Shown: positions 48,477-52,141 of the stretch, piece by piece
Layout: each line of letters begins with the position of its first letter
Numbering within the stretch: position 1 is the stretch's first letter
Virus record (IMG/VR): IMGVR_UViG_3300050011_000039
Location: 1 to 52,141 of that record
Strand: one strand, 5' to 3'
Origin: a virus
Length of the DNA: 52,141 bases
The notes under the pieces: model-generated
What the model saw: the letters and a program-made list of their open reading frames with translations, nothing else
What the model was told of the DNA's origin: nothing
Database searches by the model: none
Program-made: the position numbers and the translations under genes

Positions 48477-48747
48477 CGCCTTTAGGTGCGTTTTGTATGG
48501 CATTGATGTTCTCCAGTTGCTTCTGTAAGTCTGCATTCGCCTGTGTGAGCTTGGTAACAATTGCCGTTTGGTTAATCGTATCGGCTTTAACCGCCTGTTT
48601 CTCAGCCGCTACGTCCAGGCCGGATGTTATTTGGGCGACTTGAAGCTGATAGGTAAGGGCTTGCATACGGTAGTGGTAAATCAGGATGCCCTCTATCGCC
48701 ATAATAGCGAGGCATGCGATCAGGAGATATTTTGTTAGTCCGGTCAT
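48406..48747 (-). CDS. Rz-like inner-membrane spanin
   Basis: A 113-aa protein: one N-terminal transmembrane helix (YLLIACLAIMAIEGILIYHY, 6-25) and a periplasmic coiled coil (VTKLTQANADLQKQLENINA). The layout is that of an i-spanin. It overlaps the SleB-type hydrolase by 4 bp and contains the start of the Rz1-like gene. Confidence 0.8.
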   Translation of the reverse strand: MTGLTKYLLIACLAIMAIEGILIYHYRMQALTYQLQVAQITSGLDVAAEKQAVKADTINQTAIVTKLTQANADLQKQLENINAIQNAPKGDDAPTAPVLVNALNRLRVAPASH

Positions 48748-49187
48748 CGTATAGCCTCCAAGTCAAAATAGTACCTATCCCCGTCAACTAGACACGGATT
48801 CTTGCCTTTTGACCAGTACGGGGGCGCACATGCCTTGCTATCGAAATACGATACCCCTCCGTTTGTCCAGTCCGGTATATCCAGCATCATTGCGTTTTTG
48901 GCGATTTCCATAGCCTCGACATAGGCAGGATATGAAGGGTCGTTCTGCCCGATGTTGATTACGCGGTCACGATTAGCGCCAGGATCCCAGACTTGATATT
49001 GCGCTGGTCTTAGGCATACCCCGCGAACCGTAATGCCGCCGAGCCAGTGAAGGTTGGCGTTGGCGCGGTTCATAATCGTTAATGCTGTGCCTGTCATGCC
49101 ACGGGTTCCGAGGGATTCGGACTCACCTAGGCAGGTAAGCGCGAGGATTTGGAGGGCGTTAAATTGTGCTAGTGGGTCGTCTGCCAT
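48744..49187 (-). CDS. SleB-type cell-wall hydrolase (endolysin)
   Basis: A 147-aa protein of the Hydrolase_2/SleB family: LTCLGESES with the likely catalytic Glu22, GTALTIMNRANANLHW, then CLRPAQYQVWDPGANRD, and a C-terminal GVSYFDSKACAPPYW region. It has no signal peptide, so it needs a holin. It would cut peptidoglycan glycan strands or stem bonds in lysis. It lies between holin-like genes and spanins. Confidence 0.85.
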   Translation of the reverse strand: MADDPLAQFNALQILALTCLGESESLGTRGMTGTALTIMNRANANLHWLGGITVRGVCLRPAQYQVWDPGANRDRVINIGQNDPSYPAYVEAMEIAKNAMMLDIPDWTNGGVSYFDSKACAPPYWSKGKNPCLVDGDRYYFDLEAIR

Positions 49188-49218
49188 TACAAGCCCCTGC
49201 GTTAAGTGTTACAAGCCC

Positions 49219-49812
49219 TCACGTTAACATTGATAAGGCCACGCCATAGACTAAACCCACCCCAAACTCAGACCACTCAGTTGACTTCTTAGCCAACGAC
49301 GGCAAGGAAAATGGCACATATTGGCCTAAAACGTAAGCAATTGGTTGGCCAACCATTAGCACACCAATAGCCCTAATCACGCCGTCCAGCGCGTTAACGT
49401 GGTGAAAGCCATATTGGGTAGCCGCATACGGCGCGAACACCACAAGGCCGCGAAATAGCCCCACGCCCTGCATACCGCAGAAGTCATACAATGCACGGAG
49501 GAAGCTACCAGCAGAAGTCCATTCGGCATCCGTGAGCGTTGGGAGCCAAAATGCAGGCCAAGCCTTTTGCGGAGTAGGCCATTTGCCGGAGTTCTGGAAC
49601 GCGGCATGCGGTATCCAAGCCATTGACGCATACGCCAACGGCAGAATCATAAACGCGTATGCCAGATCAGGGTGTGCCGCATTCATGAGGATGTACGCCA
49701 GCGCGAGAGCCGAACCCCAAAGGATGCGGTATTCCCAGTCAAAGAGCCGGATAAAGCCACCGCCACGAATCCGGTAAGCGAGGCCGAGCGCGAGTGTGAT
49801 TAGGATGTTCAT
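49219..49812 (-). CDS. Multi-pass membrane protein in the lysis operon
   Basis: A 197-aa protein with four to five hydrophobic segments, including residues 1-13, 30-44, 48-66 and 118-130, and a later one near 145-165. Longer than ordinary holins. Phages of proteobacteria sometimes carry such a protein here; its job is unknown. ATGA overlap with the 56-aa gene before it. Confidence 0.6.
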   Translation of the reverse strand: MNILITLALGLAYRIRGGGFIRLFDWEYRILWGSALALAYILMNAAHPDLAYAFMILPLAYASMAWIPHAAFQNSGKWPTPQKAWPAFWLPTLTDAEWTSAGSFLRALYDFCGMQGVGLFRGLVVFAPYAATQYGFHHVNALDGVIRAIGVLMVGQPIAYVLGQYVPFSLPSLAKKSTEWSEFGVGLVYGVALSMLT

Positions 49813-49979
49813 CGGTGAAGTGCCCCATAAGCTGCGATTGCAATAAGAAGAATGATAATACCCCGCCAGACGATACCCCAGAACCCGCGCCCCAAATCCA
49901 TGAAGAACTCGCTTCTCAGTTTAGCGATGACGGCATCGATGTCGGCATCTGTGAGGTTCCGCTTAGGTTCATCTGTCAT
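49809..49979 (-). CDS. Small single-helix membrane protein (holin or antiholin candidate)
   Basis: A 56-aa open frame: acidic soluble N-terminus (DEPKRNLTDADIDAVIAKLR), then one C-terminal hydrophobic helix (GFWGIVWRGIIILLIAIAAY). It follows a larger holin-like gene, so an antiholin or class III holin role is plausible. Confidence 0.55.
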   Translation of the reverse strand: MTDEPKRNLTDADIDAVIAKLRSEFFMDLGRGFWGIVWRGIIILLIAIAAYGALHR

Positions 49980-49983
49980 GGTG

Positions 49984-50325
49984 TCACTCCATTGGCGTTA
50001 CGGTTATGTTTGTTACGTCTGGTTGCTTGCCTTTCGTGATGCTTTCAATGTCTTCCGTCGCTCCATCTGGTTCCGTCGTGCGTTTAAAGAAGATCGCAGC
50101 CGCGCCAGAGGTGAGCAATGCGCTCACACCGCCGACATAAGTCAAGACAGATGTGAAAAGCTCTTGCGTGGGAAATGGCTTTTCGCGCCAATAGCCGACA
50201 ATATCCATGCCTACGCCGAGAATTAGGACAACTGCCAGCATCGTTGCGTTGACGAGCATTACCCAACGGGCGATGTCGTGGGTTTTGTTGTCCTTGCCGG
50301 TGGTAAGGTTGGATAGGATGGTCAT
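49984..50325 (-). CDS. Holin-like membrane protein
   Basis: A 113-aa protein with two hydrophobic segments (WVMLVNATMLAVVLILGVGM, 20-39; LTYVGGVSALLTSGAAAIFF, 60-79) and a charged C-terminal tail. The ATG at 50325 comes one base after the fibre-like stop; a longer frame lies inside that gene. Topology, size and place before the hydrolase fit a holin. Confidence 0.65.
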   Translation of the reverse strand: MTILSNLTTGKDNKTHDIARWVMLVNATMLAVVLILGVGMDIVGYWREKPFPTQELFTSVLTYVGGVSALLTSGAAAIFFKRTTEPDGATEDIESITKGKQPDVTNITVTPME

Positions 50326-50326
50326 A

Positions 50327-52141
50327 TTAAAGCCCTGTGCAAGTACATGCGCCCGTTGCTCCGACAACTGTTGTGCAATATCCAGCCGCCCCGCCCGTTG
50401 TCCAGCAAGCAGCCTGACCTGCATGAGCAGAGGCATTTTGAAGTGTAAATTCTCCGGGCGTGGCTGATGAAGTCCCAACAGCAACCGACCCCTGAACAAT
50501 CATCCCATTCGTCGGAGCTGCCGTCACACCAGCGTAGCTTGTGCCGATTGCGACATTGCCGTACACATCGAGTTCGGATGCTGGTGATGTCGTCCCAATC
50601 CCGACGTTGCCGCTATTCGAAATTCGCATATACTCGGACCAGGTAGCTGAATTATTCCTCTCTAGGAATAGCAGGCTGCCATTGTCAGAACCGCTGGAGA
50701 AGTTAGGCGAAGCCAGTTTCCAGCCGTACCCGCCGCCTGCAGGCGAGAAGTTGAATTCAATGCCCCCAGATTGCGCGGTTGCGGTACGTCCAAGAACGAT
50801 TTGTGCATCGTCAATTGTCGGCCTGCCTGTAGAGAGATTACCGGCCGCGAAAGCCGCGCCGGATATATAAAGGCGGCTCGAGGTGCTGGCGGCTCCGACT
50901 TGAAGAGGCGCTTCCGGCGAGGTTGTCCCGATCCCGACACTGCCTGCTGTCGTGAGTGTCATCAACGCGCCGTAAGCGCCGCCATTGATCGAGCTGCTCC
51001 AGGTAAGGTTCCCCGAAGGGTTGGCTGCGCCCTGTACGGGTTGCAGTTCCTCGATCATATCGACTGCTTGGCTGGCGGACGTGTTTGTCTCCCAGCCGCG
51101 TCCGTCAAAGTGGAGGCGCGGTGACCATTGTTGGGCGCCTAAAGCCGCCGCCGTCGTGTTGGTTAGCACGAGACCGTTGGTGCTGGTCACGCCGATGGAT
51201 TGGGTGTCGGTAACCGCGCCGCTTGCAGCCAGACTCGTTCCTGTCGCCGCCCCAATGTTTGGCGTTACTAGCGTTGGCGACGTATCCACAACAAATTTCG
51301 TCCCTGTGCCGGTCTGCGACGCGATAGATGTTGCATTGCCAGATGAGGTTATGACGCCTGTCAAATTAGCATTCGTCGTCACGGTTGAGGCGGCAATGGC
51401 TGTGTTGCATCCGAAGCCTGTGCCGCTAGTCCATTTAAGGGCGCTTGCAGAGGTTGAGCACGAAGGCAATGCCAAATCTGAGGGTGTCGTAGCGGTCAAT
51501 GCGCCAAGAACCGTGTTTGCCGTTTGTGTCGCAAGTGTTGCCGTCAGGGTGCCGGATGTTGTGACTGCACTTGATGGGGTTGAAGATAATACTGTGCCGT
51601 CGCCGGTGAAAGTTACGGAGGTGACAGTGCCGGAGCCGGTACTGGCAGCAACCCACGAGGTATTACCAGAACCATCAGTCTGAAGAACATAAGTATTAGT
51701 TCCATTAGTTGCTGGCAGTGTAAAATTAGTTCCCGTTCCTGCTGCTGCTGCGGCTTTCAATGTAACACTGCCGCTAGTAGAACCATTAAAAGTTATCTGT
51801 CCGTTGGTTCCTGAATTAGCCCCCGTTGACATAACGCCGCTTGCAGCCAGACTCGTTCCTGTCGCCGCCCCAATGTTTGGCGTTACTAGCGTTGGCGACG
51901 TATCCACAACAAATTTCGTCCCTGTGCCGGTCTGCGACGCGATAGATGTTGCATTGCCAGATGAGGTTATGACGCCTGTCAAATTAGCATTCGTCGTCAC
52001 GGTTGAGGCGGCAATGGCTGTGTTGCATCCGAAGCCTGTGCCGCTAGTCCATTTAAGGGCGCTTGCAGAGGTTGAGCACGAAGGCAATGCCAAATCTGAG
52101 GGTGTCGTAGCGGTCAATGCGCCAAGAACCGTGTTTGCCGT
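50327..52141 (-). CDS. Signal-peptide-bearing repetitive fibre-like protein, 3' part (cut by the window edge)
   Basis: This is the C-terminal part of the gene that begins at 1180. Reading in from the right edge it repeats the 206-residue unit, then leaves it after LAASG and runs into a region with GSVGIGTTSPEAPLQVG and GNVGIGTTSPASELDVYG, the repeated GIGTTSP turns found in phage fibres and chaperone-capped tails. A Cys-rich end follows (CWTTGGAAGYCTTVVGATGA, then CTCTGL). The open frame has no true start here; the first in-frame ATG at 52117 lies inside the repeat. The stop at 50327 is one base before the holin-like start. Confidence 0.8.
   Translation of the reverse strand, partial: TANTVLGALTATTPSDLALPSCSTSASALKWTSGTGFGCNTAIAASTVTTNANLTGVITSSGNATSIASQTGTGTKFVVDTSPTLVTPNIGAATGTSLAASGVMSTGANSGTNGQITFNGSTSGSVTLKAAAAAGTGTNFTLPATNGTNTYVLQTDGSGNTSWVAASTGSGTVTSVTFTGDGTVLSSTPSSAVTTSGTLTATLATQTANTVLGALTATTPSDLALPSCSTSASALKWTSGTGFGCNTAIAASTVTTNANLTGVITSSGNATSIASQTGTGTKFVVDTSPTLVTPNIGAATGTSLAASGAVTDTQSIGVTSTNGLVLTNTTAAALGAQQWSPRLHFDGRGWETNTSASQAVDMIEELQPVQGAANPSGNLTWSSSINGGAYGALMTLTTAGSVGIGTTSPEAPLQVGAASTSSRLYISGAAFAAGNLSTGRPTIDDAQIVLGRTATAQSGGIEFNFSPAGGGYGWKLASPNFSSGSDNGSLLFLERNNSATWSEYMRISNSGNVGIGTTSPASELDVYGNVAIGTSYAGVTAAPTNGMIVQGSVAVGTSSATPGEFTLQNASAHAGQAACWTTGGAAGYCTTVVGATGACTCTGL
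51217..52141. repeat. Right copy of 925-bp terminal direct repeat
   Basis: It equals bases 1-925 throughout by eye. One and a half copies of the 618-bp unit (51217-51834 and 51835-52141) make it up. The left border is sharp: 51216 is g, whereas the base before the second unit is a. Confidence 0.95.

Noticed and set aside
50327-52141. Phase-variable inversion of the fibre-like gene by the recombinase
   Set aside because: The 618-bp repeats are direct, not inverted, and I saw no inverted crossover sites flanking them.

Overview
The window is a nearly complete, apparently circular genome of a podovirus-like tailed phage. Bases 1-925 and 51217-52141 are the same sequence, so closing the circle there gives about 51,216 bp. 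The likely host is an alphaproteobacterium: the phage carries a GcrA-like cell-cycle regulator and a GapR (DUF2312) homologue, both families typical of that class. I saw no tRNA, rRNA or CRISPR array. I also recognised no DNA polymerase and no phage RNA polymerase, although the virion genes follow the T7 type of order.

Minus-strand late module (about 28.3 kb down to 1, continuing round the circle to 48.2 kb). In order of transcription it encodes a terminase small-subunit candidate, minor virion proteins (25.9-23.6 kb), terminase large subunit, portal, small virion-associated proteins, scaffold, an HNH-AP2 endonuclease, major capsid protein, tail adaptor and nozzle, two GNAT-like proteins, a cupin-like protein, three internal virion or ejection proteins and a tail fibre. 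Two Sec-signal-bearing fibre-like proteins follow. One of these has 206-residue repeats and spans the contig ends. The lysis cassette comes last: holin candidates, a SleB-type hydrolase and nested Rz/Rz1 spanins. Sigma70-like promoters are visible before the terminase small subunit, portal, capsid and tail genes, and a terminator sits between the capsid and tail operons.

Plus-strand early/replication module (28.8-42.7 kb). A strong promoter opens a run of tiny overlapping genes that ends with a Cro/CI-type HTH protein. A Toprim primase-helicase, a Sak4-like recombinase, a DUF669-type ssDNA-binding protein, a PD-(D/E)XK nuclease, an HNH endonuclease and a superfamily-2 helicase follow. Two short minus-strand units lie inside it: a 68-aa gene, and an Arc-like repressor with a VRR-NUC nuclease. 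GcrA-like, ribbon-helix-helix and pentapeptide-repeat genes close the module.

Minus-strand accessory block (42.7-46.1 kb): small genes, an adenine methyltransferase, a Lar-like protein, a DUF551-like protein, a cytosine-5 methyltransferase and a small serine recombinase. Divergent from it is a short plus-strand block (46.1-48.2 kb) with the GapR homologue, ending in a terminator that faces the spanin genes.

Mobile cargo is prominent. Four stand-alone endonuclease genes (HNH-AP2, endonuclease VII-like, GIY-YIG-like, HNH) sit between core genes, and two of them have candidate promoters of their own.
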